DNA of 64,000 nt, from NCBI RefSeq assembly GCF_032854445.1, contig NC_088302.1:34815979-34879978 (forward strand), in the 5' to 3' direction. The position numbers and the translations under genes were made by a program. The stretch comes from Liolophura sinensis. Taxonomy: Eukaryota > Mollusca > Polyplacophora > Chitonida > Chitonidae. The notes below the pieces were generated by a model that ran no database searches, was not told the DNA's origin, and saw only the letters and a list, made by a program, of their open reading frames with translations. Every line of letters starts with the position of its first letter. The first letter of the stretch is position 1. Below are positions 22,220-34,429 of the stretch, piece by piece.

Positions 22220-22970
22220 GAAGGCACTGAAAGCAGTATATACCTTATGGGTTAACGTGTCCATGATATAACACTCACCACCGCTTTGCATATATTTAAA
22301 TGTACGTCATATATTGTTATAGATCAACTTGATGATTCTCATTAGCTTACTTTCTCATTAGATTCTCATTAGTGATTTTCTCATGAATGTTTATTTTTTT
22401 GACATTTAACGTCACTTTCTATGCTATTTCTGTATACCTGTCGACCAGTTCTTATATGCCTATCCCATCTTAATGAACGCCACAGGGAAATGAATCAACA
22501 CTGAAAATTTTTAAAATCGTAAGTTATGACAAGACTCGGAATTGAACAAGAGTCTCCCGCTTCCTACTCAGAAACCACAGTGTGCTCTTAAGCAAACGCA
22601 GACAGGTAAATAAACCCAATCGGCTATCATACGAGACTACCATAGGAACACCTGGGATATTATTTTCTTCTTCAAGGCTAACCGTCTCCTTAGATTTTTT
22701 CTTACATGTCCGATCACATCTGTCTGATCTACCTGGTAATTTTAAGACGTAAACCACTCACCAAAGTACCTTCTGTGTAATAAAGAAACCAATATATTTC
22801 TTACATCATGATGGATTTTTTCTTCCTACTTTTCCACTGGTTCGTGAGTGAATGTCTCTCTATTGTGGTTTTGTGGTCGGGACAATATACTTTGCAGTCT
22901 GACCAGAGAAGAATTTCCTGTTATATAAATAAGTGGTGCGATTAGACCACACCTGTTCTTCAAGCTGTCC
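22220..22970. other. non-coding; weak minus-strand frame
   Basis: A minus-strand open frame at 22524-22757 includes GAAGAAGAAAATAATATCCC and ends with a GTTCAATTCC phrase that fits a pol III B box, so it may be a worn tRNA-like repeat rather than an exon. Nothing else was recognised. Confidence 0.3.
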
Positions 22971-22977
22971 TTCAAAC

Positions 22978-23050
22978 CACAGCGTCGTCGTCATATGACT
23001 GAAAAATTGTTGAGCAAGACCTTAAACCCCAAGCACTCACTCACTCACTC
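22978..23050 (+). mobile_element. SINE family A 3' fragment
   Basis: Only the tail is present: CGTCGTCATATGACTGAAAA, TTGTTGAGCA, CTTAAACCCCAAG, followed by a short (ACTC)n run. Confidence 0.75.
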
Positions 23051-23059
23051 AAATCACAG

Positions 23060-23820
23060 CTAACAGCCCCTATCACCATGCACATCCCCCCTCCCCCCTC
23101 CACTCTCCCTACCATTCCACATCTGTCTGTCTGGAGTATGCTTCGTGTTGTCTTTACCCATCCATTAAGGTCGTCTGGGTTAAAATCAAATGCTACACAT
23201 CCGCGCAGACACAATTGACTACATAACATTCACATATCCAGAACAGTTAGACCAGACACGACAGCTAGTCAAAACAGGCCCATAAACCCGCATGTTCCTC
23301 TATAATGTACACAGGGACATGACTCAAATTGTGTAATAGCTACATGCACCTTCATCGTGTTACTGATCTTTTCAAATTTGCTTCCATCTGTCTTGGCTCC
23401 AAGTCGTTATACACTTCGCCTGACTAAAGGCCGTGACGATGGGAATTCTCGAGTCTAAGCATGTGCTTAGTGAGTAACCAATGAGCCCCGAACTTAGTTA
23501 GTAGTATTTTCATGAAGACCAAAAGCCTGCAAAATTCGGGCTTTTTTGGTACTTTACCGATTAGTGTCCATTCAGATGTTTGTCACGCACAGAAGTTTCA
23601 CTTGTGCCATCATGTGCCTTCAACACTTAGGACATGAAACATGGTGTCTTTGACATGGCGTATCTGTGATGCAGCAAAATATATATGTACATGAACACTG
23701 ATATGGCTAGGTGTACATGCAAGGGACACCATTGTTTGCATAAGCCAATCATCGACATGATATATCATCAGGACATGTCGCATTGACTTGTGTACTGAAA
23801 TTCAACAAGACAATTTGTTT
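23060..23820. other. non-coding, nothing recognised
   Basis: Contains a C-rich tract (CCCCCCTCCCCCCTCC near 23085) and no gene or recognisable repeat. Confidence 0.5.
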
Positions 23821-23932
23821 AGTTGATTCGTGTTTTACACCGTACTTGAATATTTCCTTTCAACGACGGAAGCCAGCATTATATAGTAGGAAGAAAGCGG
23901 GCTCGAGGAAACCCACGATCATACGCAGACAG
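23821..23932 (-). mobile_element. SINE family B, truncated
   Basis: The minus-strand 3' half of family B only: tail GTGTAAAACACGAATC and body TATAATGCTGGCTTCCGTCG, ending near GTGGGTTTCC. Confidence 0.7.
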
Positions 23933-24297
23933 AAGACAGTTTAGTGAGGTAGCACTATTAAAATGGAGTAATCGGAAAAGTACTCGAACAGATGTACGAT
24001 CCTGACAGCAATCTATATTTAACTTTGAATGATACTAAAAATGACAATATAACCTGTCTGTAATAGAAAGATTATACAGAGCTGTAACACAACCGATTGT
24101 TATAACAGTGAAACTTCCTCTTATAGCATAGTTAATTCCTAACGACATGAAATCCAACCAGATACGTACACGGCTATTATTTTATTTCGTTTGCGAAGTC
24201 GAACGGTCATCAATACAGAGATCGATACTAAAATTAAGCATATGTATGAATGTATGCTTGGGGTTTTACATCGTACTTATCAATTTTTCAATCATAG

Positions 24298-24553
24298 ACA
24301 CTAGACGTGACACCCCACGCAGTCACATTATACCAGTCCTATTTCCTTGCTTTAACCTCTAGTGCCATTTTAAAAGTCTTTGGTATGATCCGGCTAGGGT
24401 TTCATCGCAGGTCTTCCGACTTCGATTTTTTAAAATTTATTTGACTTGCTTTTTTACGTCGTAGTCAAGAATATTTTACTTATACAATGGCGGCCCTAGG
24501 CTGGCGACTAGGTTAAGTAGACGCTCGAACCACTAGGCCACCGAAGCGGTCTA
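24298..24553 (-). mobile_element. SINE family A split by a family B fragment
   Basis: The minus-strand family A body (24298 to about 24425) and head (about 24510-24553, CCGCTTCGGTGGCCTAGTGG) are separated by about 85 bases. Those bases match a family B 3' end (CGCCATTGTATAAGTAAAAT..TTGACTACGACGTAAAA). This is a nested insertion. Confidence 0.75.
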
Positions 24554-24559
24554 AAACAA

Positions 24560-25290
24560 GCCTGTATTACAGGCTTATTGATCCATCTCGGGCATGAACT
24601 TGATAAAACCACAGATGAAGAAATCTGTGACCCAAGAGTGCAATGGTGTACAATGGCTAAACATGGCGAATACTCCTCTCTCTGCGAAATACCCTTCTGG
24701 TTTCAGATTGGTAGACTGTAAGCCTACGGCCTTTGCATAACTAGAGTAAGCGAATACGTGACCGTGTGGTTATCTGACAGCTGTGCATCTCATACATTGT
24801 TTTATTTACTGCAAGACTGCTGACATAAGTGTCAATTTCATTGACGTTAAATGGATCATCACATTACACCTCCAACAGTCAATGCTGTTGTATAATTGTT
24901 ATCAGATGATCTACATTATCGTGGGTTTCACATTACCACACAATGCTCTAACTGCTAGAGCGCACTTCCCGTAAGCAGGAGTACCGGGTTCATCCGTGAG
25001 TTGATCAGCCTAACAAACCTGTGAAAATGACAATAAAGTTATGAAATTTTTAATAAAACTGTAAATTTGAGAAATCTTGCTTCATGGAGTTCCTCGATTG
25101 ACGCTCAGGGTAGGCTAATATACAATAGTCGGTTCTTGGCTATAGAGCCTATGATACGTCATGTCGGCGTGGGGGTGTCGCACATTTGCGTTTCAGTGAG
25201 ACAGCACTCGCCATGCATATACCAAAATTAGGTCCGACCGACATGCTACAATAAGATGCATGTTGAACCCAAGTCAGAACTCACAAAACA
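24560..25290. other. non-coding, nothing recognised
   Basis: No gene, RNA gene or clear repeat recognised. Confidence 0.5.
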
Positions 25291-25294
25291 TGCT

Positions 25295-25505
25295 GGGGCC
25301 TTTTCCACGAAGCCATTTCTGACTAAAGCCAAAATCTGACACCTCAGTGCTTAGTTTTTGGTGGTAGAGGTTGAAATTTGAACATATTTGTCTTAGAATA
25401 ATGTTGATGAGGTGGACAAAATTTTAATTGCCAAAGCCGAAAAATGAGTTTTAAGATAGCATGTCAAATTTTGACGTAAGTCAGAAATGGCTTTGAGGAA
25501 TCGGC
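25295..25505. mobile_element. MITE with ~44-bp terminal inverted repeats
   Basis: The left end (25298 on) and the reverse complement of the right end (to 25505) align over about 44 bases at roughly 80% identity. They share GAAGCCATTTCTGACT / AAAGCCATTTCTGACT and CAAAAT.TGACA. The 120-bp interior is non-coding. This is the structure of a non-autonomous DNA transposon. The target duplication is unclear. Confidence 0.8.
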
Positions 25506-25509
25506 TAAC

Positions 25510-26900
25510 ACATGGAATGATATTTGAATGTAAACAGCCACATATTACGTGCATTATTATATAGCCATGCTCACACTTGTATACTGTAACAATGCTTGTC
25601 ATCTATTTATGTCCACTCAATGACTATTACAAAGAAACGAGCAATCTTCTCTGAAGGAACAATAAATGAAAACATAATTATTGCAAATATAGTGTTCTGT
25701 TTTTTTTTAATGACGGCAACATCCCATGTATGCATAAAAACACACAAATGTTTTCAGGGGTATACTGTGTGTTTCTGTATACAACTCAACGTATATGTTA
25801 CCTGTATGCAACTTAACGTATATGTTACGTCTAGCTTTATAATGACAATATTACGGGAAATTAACACTCCCTGGCTGCAAGCAGACACGCCACTTCATAG
25901 TTCACCAGACAGAGCGTGTTTGACGGACTTGGCAGGATTGTCGGGGAATGTGTTTCCTGTTAAAACCAGCCGGTATAAAGCCTACATTTGTTACATAACA
26001 GCCAGGTGTTACTGAGGACAACACCCAGTCTTTTAGTACAGTATTACATCAGATGTGCATAATCGCAGATATCACTAACTTGTAAGCAGATGCTGACACA
26101 TGTCATCTATGGATTATAAATGCGTTAGTATATTACACATTAATAATTCACTGTATATAGATAAAATTTAAATGTAACAGATGGGGTGGTATTTTCTTCA
26201 TTCCGTTCTTCCTCTTTCGCTTTCTTGTTTGATGTTTAAGCCGTCCTCGAGAATAGTACATGATGTCATCCAGATTTACGTGAGGAAATAAAAACAGGTA
26301 CATAGGGGCCCCTGAGAACCACTGCAGCTTATGCATGTACCACCAGAAGTCCATTACCTACAAGGTACTTCCCTATTGCTAGTTTACGTTAAACTTTTCT
26401 TCCATCTCTAACACATGTGTTTTTCTTTCTCCCTACTGTGCACCTAACGTTTGAGAAACGGCTGATATATAGTGGGATCCAAACGCGGTTGTGTTAGACT
26501 TTAAAAAGTTATGACAACGGATAGTTTTTTTTTAAAGAACAACGATATCTTTGATAGTAATTGTTTTAGAATTGCTTTGAAAAATAAAAACAAAAAAGTC
26601 AATGGGTTTATAACTGCATACCAACAATGCTTATCGAAATCGTAGTTTTTAAATACGGAGGCTCGATTTCAAGATGTGGCCAGTTCTTGTAGCAGCCGTT
26701 ATACCCAAGAGGTTGGCATGTTTCTATACCAGATTTCCCGGGCTTCCACAGATGACGTCACATGTGTACTGTGCCGTGCACACTAGCTATAGGGAAGTTG
26801 CATACCTCTAGGTAATGGACTTCTGGTACCACTTAACGACCAGCCTGTTGACTTAAAGCAGCATCTGTACTAAATAAGAAAAGATATTGCATAACACTTC
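25510..26900. other. non-coding, nothing recognised
   Basis: Short open frame near 25596-26015 contains the repeated phrase CTCAACGTATATGTTAC/CTTAACGTATATGTTAC and resembles no known protein. Confidence 0.45.
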
Positions 26901-26910
26901 TCTATATCAC

Positions 26911-27099
26911 GGGGACCTCCGTGGCTCAGCTGGTTAGCGCGCTACCGCAGCGTGATGACCCTGGAGTCTCTCACCAATGCGGTCGCTGTGAGCTCAAGTC
27001 CATCTCATGCTGGTCTCCACCCATAATGCTGGCCGCCGTCGTATAAGTGAAATATTCTTGAGTACGGCGTACAACACCAATCAAATAAATAAATACTCG
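26911..27099 (+). mobile_element. SINE family B with internal deletion and TSD
   Basis: Head GACCTCCGTGGCTCAGCTGG and tail GGCGTACAACACCAATCAAA are intact, but about 75 bases of the middle (from GGCTACCTCTCC to GCCCGGTTT in full copies) are missing. The 11-bp direct repeat ATATCACGGGG at 26904-26914 and 27100-27110 flanks it. Confidence 0.9.
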
Positions 27100-27203
27100 A
27101 TATCACGGGGTTGTTTTGTACTCCCTATATTTACTCCCGAAATGAAAACTTCCCTGGGGGGCTAGAGCAAGGAAACAGAATGGACTGACCCCGCGTCAGT
27201 ATA

Positions 27204-27250
27204 ATGCTATATATATATATATACATACATATATAGATACATACATACAA
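27204..27250 (+). repeat. TA/CATA simple repeat
   Basis: TATATATATATATA followed by CATACATATATAG and ATACATACATACA. Confidence 0.85.
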
Positions 27251-27254
27251 AATA

Positions 27255-29114
27255 AAAATAGACAACATATATGCCACTCACCTCCGGTACTAAAGAGGGA
27301 GTATATGCACCGTGCAGGACACCTTATGGTCACGTAAGTAGGGTAGCCCAACAATGATATATAATATAATAATTTAGGCAAATATGTCCTGGATTATTAT
27401 TATTATTATTATCGACCGATAGACTGTGCAATCACCTACAGAAAGCATGGCTGGTTCTGTTGTGCTCATTTGTGGAATCTGGACGTAATTTCAACAAGAA
27501 GTAAAAGACGTAAGTCTTGTGTCGGATTACCAACTGACAAATAATGTGTAAAATATATATCAGCAGCGAGAGTTTGTGAAACGGCCGTGTGGCGAAATTT
27601 TAGCTGAAGTGTTTGAGTTGCTACCGAAGATGAAAGTGTGAAGCGGGGCTTTCTTAATAGTCCACTAAGTGCATACTTCTTTGTACCACGTCTGGGCGAC
27701 ATGAATGGGATCGTTACTGCTGTTCCAAGATTGTGTCATCAGCAGGCGTGTCAAATGTTGACCAATCAGGCACTTCGTGGACAAATAAATATGAATGAAA
27801 TCTCTTAAACTGCTTGTCATTGTACCTTTAACACCCACACCTGCGATGTGCCTACCCTGGTATAAACCTAATAAACCCTTGACTGAGACGAACAGACACA
27901 GCACCTTTTTGTACGCGTGTTGACAATGGTTCGGCTGTATATAGTAGGTGTTGCTAAAATATGATTTATATAACAGAGTATACTGTCATAAAGCCGTACT
28001 AGCTGACTGGGCATCAAGTATACAGTATTATTGTCCTGTGTAACTCTGTACAAGTGCCCACCACACTCCTAGTGTTGAATCTACTGACCTCAAAACACTC
28101 CCGTAACTCCCTTTTTATTATTTACCTAGCAACACTACCTCTCCGGCGCGTGGCACCTTGGAGACACGCCCTCGGTAGATATGGGACTGATCTCAATTGC
28201 GCACCCACATGCAGTCCAGGTGTCCTTGGTTGACCACAGGAAAATTAATAGGTCTACCGTGTGCTCGTGTTGTAATGACCATTTTCTGTTCTTGACAGCT
28301 GTTTGTGTAAGGATCTAGGATTTCATCAGACATATGAATAGTTCTGGTATCCACAATTTAAAGACCATGCCATATGTATACATGCTAACAGCATGGTCTG
28401 GTGCCTGAACTAGTGGCCTATATACGGAATACATGCATGGCTCTACACATAGAGAGAAATTGCGTTCGCATTGTGAAAAGATTTAACTTTAAAAATGATG
28501 CTATATATAATTATTCCACTGATATTTGATGATGGGAGCCTGTTTTAGGGGTGATCATTAAATGGGTGTATAATCTTAGCAATATGAACCAAATTAAAGC
28601 ACAAGAAAAAGACGCCGATGTACTCGTTTCCATATGTATGTGCGCCACACGGAAAGACCACGTATCATTCTTGCCGTTTTTGCAGACCCATGTATGTAAC
28701 GTATTCACAATTGGTCCCAACAGACATGATTGGTTGATTTACACTTCTTTATTTAATTGATTTGTGTTATCATTAATTTGATGTTTCGTAAATTCAAGAC
28801 TTCTTCACTTATACGATATCAGCAAGTTTTATGCATGGGTGCCTGGAGAAAAATACAAACCTTTGAACAGTTACAGGAAAACTTTTCCACAGGTGACATC
28901 GTCAAGTGGTGAAACGTAAATGCATGCATGGTTTCGAGAGAACGTCATGCAAGGTGAGGATAACATAGTGGTCCTCATATTGCCACCAATTAAGATCTCG
29001 AGAACGATTCGTGTTACAGTGATTTACTAGTATTTTTCTTGATGGTTGTTTATAATTAATTCGACCTAATACGATAGCTAATTTATTAGATTGAAGAAAT
29101 CACGTAAAACGTGA
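27255..29114. other. non-coding; one worn SINE tail
   Basis: Mostly unrecognised. A strongly diverged family B 3' end may lie at about 28745-28835 (minus; TTGATTTGTGTT..CTTCACTTATACGATA). A (TTA)n run occurs near 27396-27411. Confidence 0.4.
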
Positions 29115-29128
29115 ATGTCATCAAATCC

Positions 29129-29392
29129 GGGGCCTCCGTGGCTCAGTTGGTTAGCGCGCTAGCGCAGCGTAATGACCCAGGAGTCTCTCACGAATGCGGT
29201 CGCTGTGAGTTCAAGTCCAGCTCATGCTGGCTACCTCTCCGGCAGTATGTGGGAAGGTCTGACAGCAACCTGCGGACGGTCGTGGGTTTCCCCGAGGCTC
29301 TGCCCGGTTTCCACCCACCATAATGCTGGCCGCCGTCGTATAAGTGAAATATTCTTGAGTACGGCGTAAAAAAAAACACCAATCAACCAATC
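29129..29392 (+). mobile_element. full-length SINE family B with perfect TSD
   Basis: Complete element of 264 bp from GGGGCCTCCGTGGCTCAGTT to an A-rich tail and CACCAATCAACCAATC. A perfect 14-bp direct repeat ATGTCATCAAATCC lies at 29115-29128 and 29393-29406. It is the best preserved copy and the reference for the family in this window. Frames on both strands through it are not genes. Confidence 0.97.
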
Positions 29393-29562
29393 ATGTCATC
29401 AAATCCACTAAATTTGATAATCCACCAGTCGTAAAACCGGCACTGAACCAGCAAGAACTGCCGTGATTTGAATACGCGAACTCGGTGTTGGTTTGTGGAA
29501 AAAATGACAAGTCTTTTATATAAAATAATATATTTAAATAAACTAGTTTACGCATTTATTTG

Positions 29563-29605
29563 TCCCTGAGTACAGCGTAAAACAGCAATGAAATAAATAC
29601 ACATT
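29563..29605 (+). mobile_element. SINE family B tail fragment
   Basis: CCTGAGTACAGCGTAAAACA then AATGAAATAAATAC is the diverged 3' tail of family B alone. Confidence 0.5.
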
Positions 29606-29673
29606 TATTTAATTGGTCTAATCGGTGGAATTTATTCATGTTATTGATTGCTGTTTAAAATGCAAATTAGTAG

Positions 29674-29767
<94 letters not shown>
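29674..29767 (+). repeat. microsatellite (CA)n(TA)n
   Basis: About 28 bases of CA repeat followed by about 65 bases of TA repeat. Confidence 0.98.
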
Positions 29768-29769
<2 letters not shown>

Positions 29770-30790
29770 TACAGCATACCGATACCGTTAACATGTGGGC
29801 CTACTGTTCAGTTCAGTTCAGACGTACATTAAGTTCACTCTGACAAGGGTCATAAATGTCACGTCTCTTCATTGCACAAGTTACCTGGAATAGCGCGGTG
29901 TATATCCATCATTTTATTAAGACCTAAATATCACGCCCTAAAATATGTCACTGGCTTACAGGTGTGGCGCATTTTTTACATACCACAAAAGTTTTTATAA
30001 AAATGTGTCCCCCAGACTTCCGCTTTTCTAGTGTAATCCTTGTCCAGTTCTCAGTTATTCTAATAACATATGCCGATTATGCTTGGGGGTGGTGGTGGGC
30101 TGGGGCATTAACTACAATCATTCAATATAATAATAATATATCTATATACACAATTAGAACACTGAGGTAAGTTTAATACAGGAATTGAAACCAAACTGTC
30201 AAAATAAAAGGTTTATAAAGTTATAATTTTTCCACTGGATTTATTCTTCATTGTGAAACTTTCTTCTTTCACGCCGTGTCGGTGATAATGTATAGTTTTC
30301 ACAACATGTTCACTGAACCTATTAAAGGTTTTCGGATTGTCATTGAAATGAACATAATTAGTGACGCATTGCATCAAACATAGATTTTACCAATCTGTAG
30401 TATATATTAAGGTCTGCTCAATTATGTCTGACTTAATAATATAGAGTTAAGAGAGTGTCAACCAATTTATAGTATGGCCAACAATTAATTTCACTTAACG
30501 TTTAGCAGAGTATAGGCATACACTGTGCTTGTGTATTTCAGTCAGTAAGGGGAGTATAAAAGGTTCGTTAAATGGCAGTCTATACGAATTTCGTGTTTTG
30601 AACCAGTTTTACAAATTCAACGTTTAAACGCCAACAGATTTCGTTGGTTACTGAACACAAAGCTCCCACCTGATACCAGTGTGTAAAGAGCTTTTTATGA
30701 ATGGAATCGGCAAGCCCGTTTATGTACACAAACGATTAAGTTTAATCAATGAAGTGTAGCTTGAGCGTCCGAAAGAAAACTAGGTCAACC
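29770..30790. other. non-coding, nothing recognised
   Basis: AT-rich upstream flank of the ANKRD50 5' region, with no recognised feature. Confidence 0.5.
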
Positions 30791-30799
30791 CGTCTGTCA

Positions 30800-31929
30800 G
30801 TCAGAGCGCTCAGCCGCATTGATTATGTTGATTTCCACCAATGGGCTTGTTTTTGACGTCACTAAGGGACCTCCCATTCCCCTGGTCTGTGATGTCTTTG
30901 TCGGCGGAACACAGCAAATGTAAGTAGCATGGGACCATGTCCGATGGAATTTGCTGTGCTTGTTTTAGCGATACTGGGAGCTGTGTGGACAAGACTGGAC
31001 CAGGATATGTTTCTTTCTCCACTGTCTTTTGCACACAGTCAGGTAAAGATCATCCACGCTTAACAACACTGCGTTATATTGAGATGCGGATCGGGGATAG
31101 CCTCTCTCTCGGAGGCAGACAAGGCGAACAGCTGAAATATTATCAGCGTGTGGCTGGCTGGGCGGCCTTGCTGCTTGTCTGCACGGTCAATCTAACGGTG
31201 GACACTCCGTCGAACAGGCCAGGCCGTTAGCAGCAAGAATAACGGTAAATCCGAGGAGGTGGTTAACATCCTTGGGTCGTGTGCTTCGGATAGAGGGACT
31301 GAGTTCATACAACGCATCATTGGACACACGTACCGGCTTTCTCCAGAGGTCGGCCGATATCTTAAGAGATCGTTAACGTCGGACCGGCCGCTACGGGGCT
31401 ATCTCTATTGACAGTCCGGGATTTGTGTTCTATAGGGTAACAATTTGACAGCATACTATGTATAGGCCTACTGACCGTATATCATGTGTGTCCAGTAGAC
31501 GACATTGAACGCATGTGTCATTTTGCATTAGCCTCCGTGGTACGGTACGTGTCACTGCAAGACGGACACAATATTCCGTATTCCTGTAGTATAAATTTAA
31601 CCGTTTGCTTAACGCAGTATGCGACCTATTTAGTTCGCATCGCTATAATTTTCATTTTATCTTTTAGAGTTGTATGCAGGCTTCTGTCCGTGGGAAACAC
31701 AATGCGCTACATATGTTCTCTGTTATATTTCTTTTCAGATGTTGACCTCGGGCCAGTGGCCCGTTAACTCGGTGTCTGAGTAGGTGCTTCAGCGGGAATA
31801 CACTCTGCCTGACAGGTGCCGGCAAAAATTACAGCTTTCGTGCACCGGACTATACGCCGTGGATCTTTACCTTTGGATTTATTATTACCGTTTCATCCTA
31901 TCTCAAGCGGGTAATAAAACTGGATAACC
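30800..31929 (+). promoter_or_regulatory. ANKRD50 5' region with probable 5'UTR intron
   Basis: GC- and CpG-richer than its surroundings. A CAG|GTAAAG donor at 31043 and a strong acceptor (ttatatttcttttcag, AG at 31737-31738) could remove 31043-31738, leaving a 5'UTR exon from 31739. That exon would open with ATG and a 14-codon upstream ORF (31739-31783). A small GC hairpin (CGGGCC..GGCCCG, about 31748-31764) lies inside it. An in-frame TAA at 31915-31917 closes the frame ahead of the main start. Splicing is inferred from motifs only. Confidence 0.45.
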
Positions 31930-34410
31930 ATGGCAATTAGTATGATTCAAGGGAAGCGATTTTACTGCCGGGAGTGGTGTTTTAGTAAAATAAATCATTG
32001 TTTGGAGAACCGACCGACGGCGAAGACATGCGGAGCGCTGATCATGGGCGGGCCTGGGTGTGGGAAGACGGCGGTGTGCTGCGAGCTCGTCTGGCCTACG
32101 GCCGCTCAGGGTAAGCAAGCAAATTTGAACAGAAAACTGCTGGCTTATCACTTTTGTCAGGCACACGACGTGGAGACATTGTCTATAGCTAACTTCATCA
32201 ATCATCTAGTCAAACAGCTGTTGGCATCGCAAATGATAATTGGCTTTCGGGAAAAACTTCAAGATCCCGCTCTCCAGCGGCTTCTCGAACCGAACGAATG
32301 CGAACGGTTTCCCGATGATGCTTTCAAAAAATGTGTGATTTTACCGTTAAATGCGATAGACCCCCCACCGCAGCCATTTTACATTTTGATAGATTCTATT
32401 GACGAGTCATTTTACCATGCGGCAAACACGGATGGTATCGTCGGAAGTCGCACTATTGCGGAATTATTAGCTAATCATCACCACTTGATACCATCCTGGT
32501 TATTACTAATTTGCTCTTCGCGCAAACAAAGCAAGTCTGTCACGAGAATGTTTACTGGCTTTCGGAAAATAAGTTTAGACGATTTGAGAAAGTCGCATGT
32601 GGTGCGCGACGTCCAGCAGTATATTTTGTGTCGCTTGGACCAGGAAGACGAGTTGAGACAACACTTAAGTAGGGAGACGGCAGAAATGCTAAATCAGCTG
32701 CACATCAAAAGTAATGGCTGTTTCTTGTATCTCGAGCGAGTTCTCGACGGCGTAGCAGAACATTTCATCATGTTACGGGAGATACGCGAGATCCCAGGCA
32801 CGCTAAATGGCCTTTACTTATGGCTGTGTCAGCGACTCTTCGTGCGTAAACAGTTCGCCAAAATCCAGCCAATTCTAAACGTAATTCTAGCTGCCAGGCG
32901 GCCCCTGACTGTGGAAGAGATATACAACAGTACCAGAACCAGAAACAGTTTGCTATCCCGGGATGACTTTGATCGCCGACTGCAAATGTTGTCAAAAGTT
33001 CTCACCGACGGCAAAAATAACAGCCGAATTCTCTTCCATCATAGTTTTGCTGAGTGGTTGCTGGACGTGAAACATTGCACTCAGAAATATTTGTGTAATG
33101 CAGCCGACGGTCATGGCATGTTGGCCATGAAAGCCACTTTATCAGCAGAAAAACTGAGCCCAGTGCAAGTTCATGACTTGGCCCTGCATCTGGTAAGATC
33201 AAACCTGCCTGCACCCATACAACACCAACATCTGGTACAGTGGTTACTGCTGTCTGGGGCCAGCATAGAGGATAGCTTTAGTGTAGGGGTGCCCCAAGAC
33301 CAGAAAGTGGTCAAACTCTTGCTTGATGCTGGCGCCAAAATGCCATCAGAGGAAACGAGTGCCAACAGTATTAAAAGTATTGTGGATCTTCCGTCGGCTG
33401 AAGATCCGGTCAAAAGTCTACAGGATTCCGTGGCATCTATTGAAGAGCAGGACACCAATGGCAGAACTGTGCTACTTAATGCTGCCCACCAAGGAAACCT
33501 GGACTTGTTCAAAGCTGCCTTGGAGAAAAAAGGTAATGTGGAAGCCATTGACAAAACAGGACAGACTGCGATTAACCTTGCAGCTCGACAAGGTCACACG
33601 GCCATTGTGGCCTGTCTTCTCAAGGCAGATGCCTTTGTTGACCATACTGACAATGATGGCTGGACAGCACTTCGGTCATCAGCCTGGGGTGGTCATACGG
33701 ATGTGGTCAGCTTACTTCTTGAGGGTGGTTCAGAAGTGGACCATGCTGATAGCGATCAGCGGACAGCTCTTCGGGCTGCGGCATGGGGTGGGCATGACGA
33801 TATCGTCTTGAAACTTTTAGAACACGGTGCCAACGTGAACAAAGTGGATAATGAAGGGAGGACGGCTTTAATCGCCGCAGCGTACATGGGCCACACTGAG
33901 ATCGTGGAACACCTTCTCGACCATGGGGCGGACATTAACCACGAGGACTGTGATGGACGAACCGCATTGTCCGTGGCTGCGCTGTGTATACCGGCGAGCG
34001 AGGGTCATGCCAATGTGGTCAGTCTGTTACTGGAGCGTGGGGCTGAAGTGGACCATAGGGACCATGATGGCATGACGCCATTATTGGTTGCCGCTTACGA
34101 AGGTCACAGAGAAGTGTGTGAGCTGTTACTGGAGTGGGATGCTGATGTTGACCACAGCGACAACAACAACCGCACACCCCTGTTAGCAGCTGCGTCCATG
34201 GGGCACTCTGCAGTGGTCAGCCTGTTGCTGTTTTGGGGTGCTGCTATTGACACAATCGACACTGAGGGCCGCACCGTCTTGAGTATTGCAGCGGCTCAGG
34301 GCAGCCCCGATGTGGTTTCACAGCTGTTGGACCGAGGACTGGATGAGATGCACAGAGATAATGCTGGATGGACGCCTCTACACATGGCTGCCTACGAAGG
34401 CCACAAAAAG
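31930..34410 (+). CDS. ANKRD50: ANKRD50 orthologue, first coding exon (partial gene)
   Basis: Encodes the first 827 residues. In animals ANKRD50 joins SNX27-retromer-WASH on endosomes for cargo recycling to the plasma membrane. Visible: an N-terminal motif ([10 protein letters not shown]), Walker A GGPGCGKT (residues 40-47), a Walker B-like strand [10 protein letters not shown] (150-159), an arginine-ending strand LLLICSSR, then [15 protein letters not shown], and long stretches that match vertebrate ANKRD50 closely. From about residue 505 there are ten ankyrin repeats, the sixth with a four-residue insertion (CIPASEGH), also typical of ANKRD50. The ATG sits in a strong context (A at -3, G at +4) 15 nt after an in-frame stop; vertebrate proteins begin further upstream, so the N-terminus is short. 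The exon ends in phase 0 inside repeat ten at a GTGAGT donor (34411). Reading through would add VSSI and stop. The rest of the protein (further ankyrin repeats and tail) lies outside the window. Confidence 0.95.
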
Positions 34411-34429
34411 GTGAGTTCCATCTAATGCA

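Noticed and set aside
29111-29382. Frames through the SINE at 29129 on both strands
   Set aside because: Identical frames recur in other family B SINEs (for example 1134-1331 and 19205-19423) and are non-coding.
33171-33811. Long frames on both strands inside the ANKRD50 exon
   Set aside because: They are shadows of the 831-codon plus-strand frame, which has clear homology.
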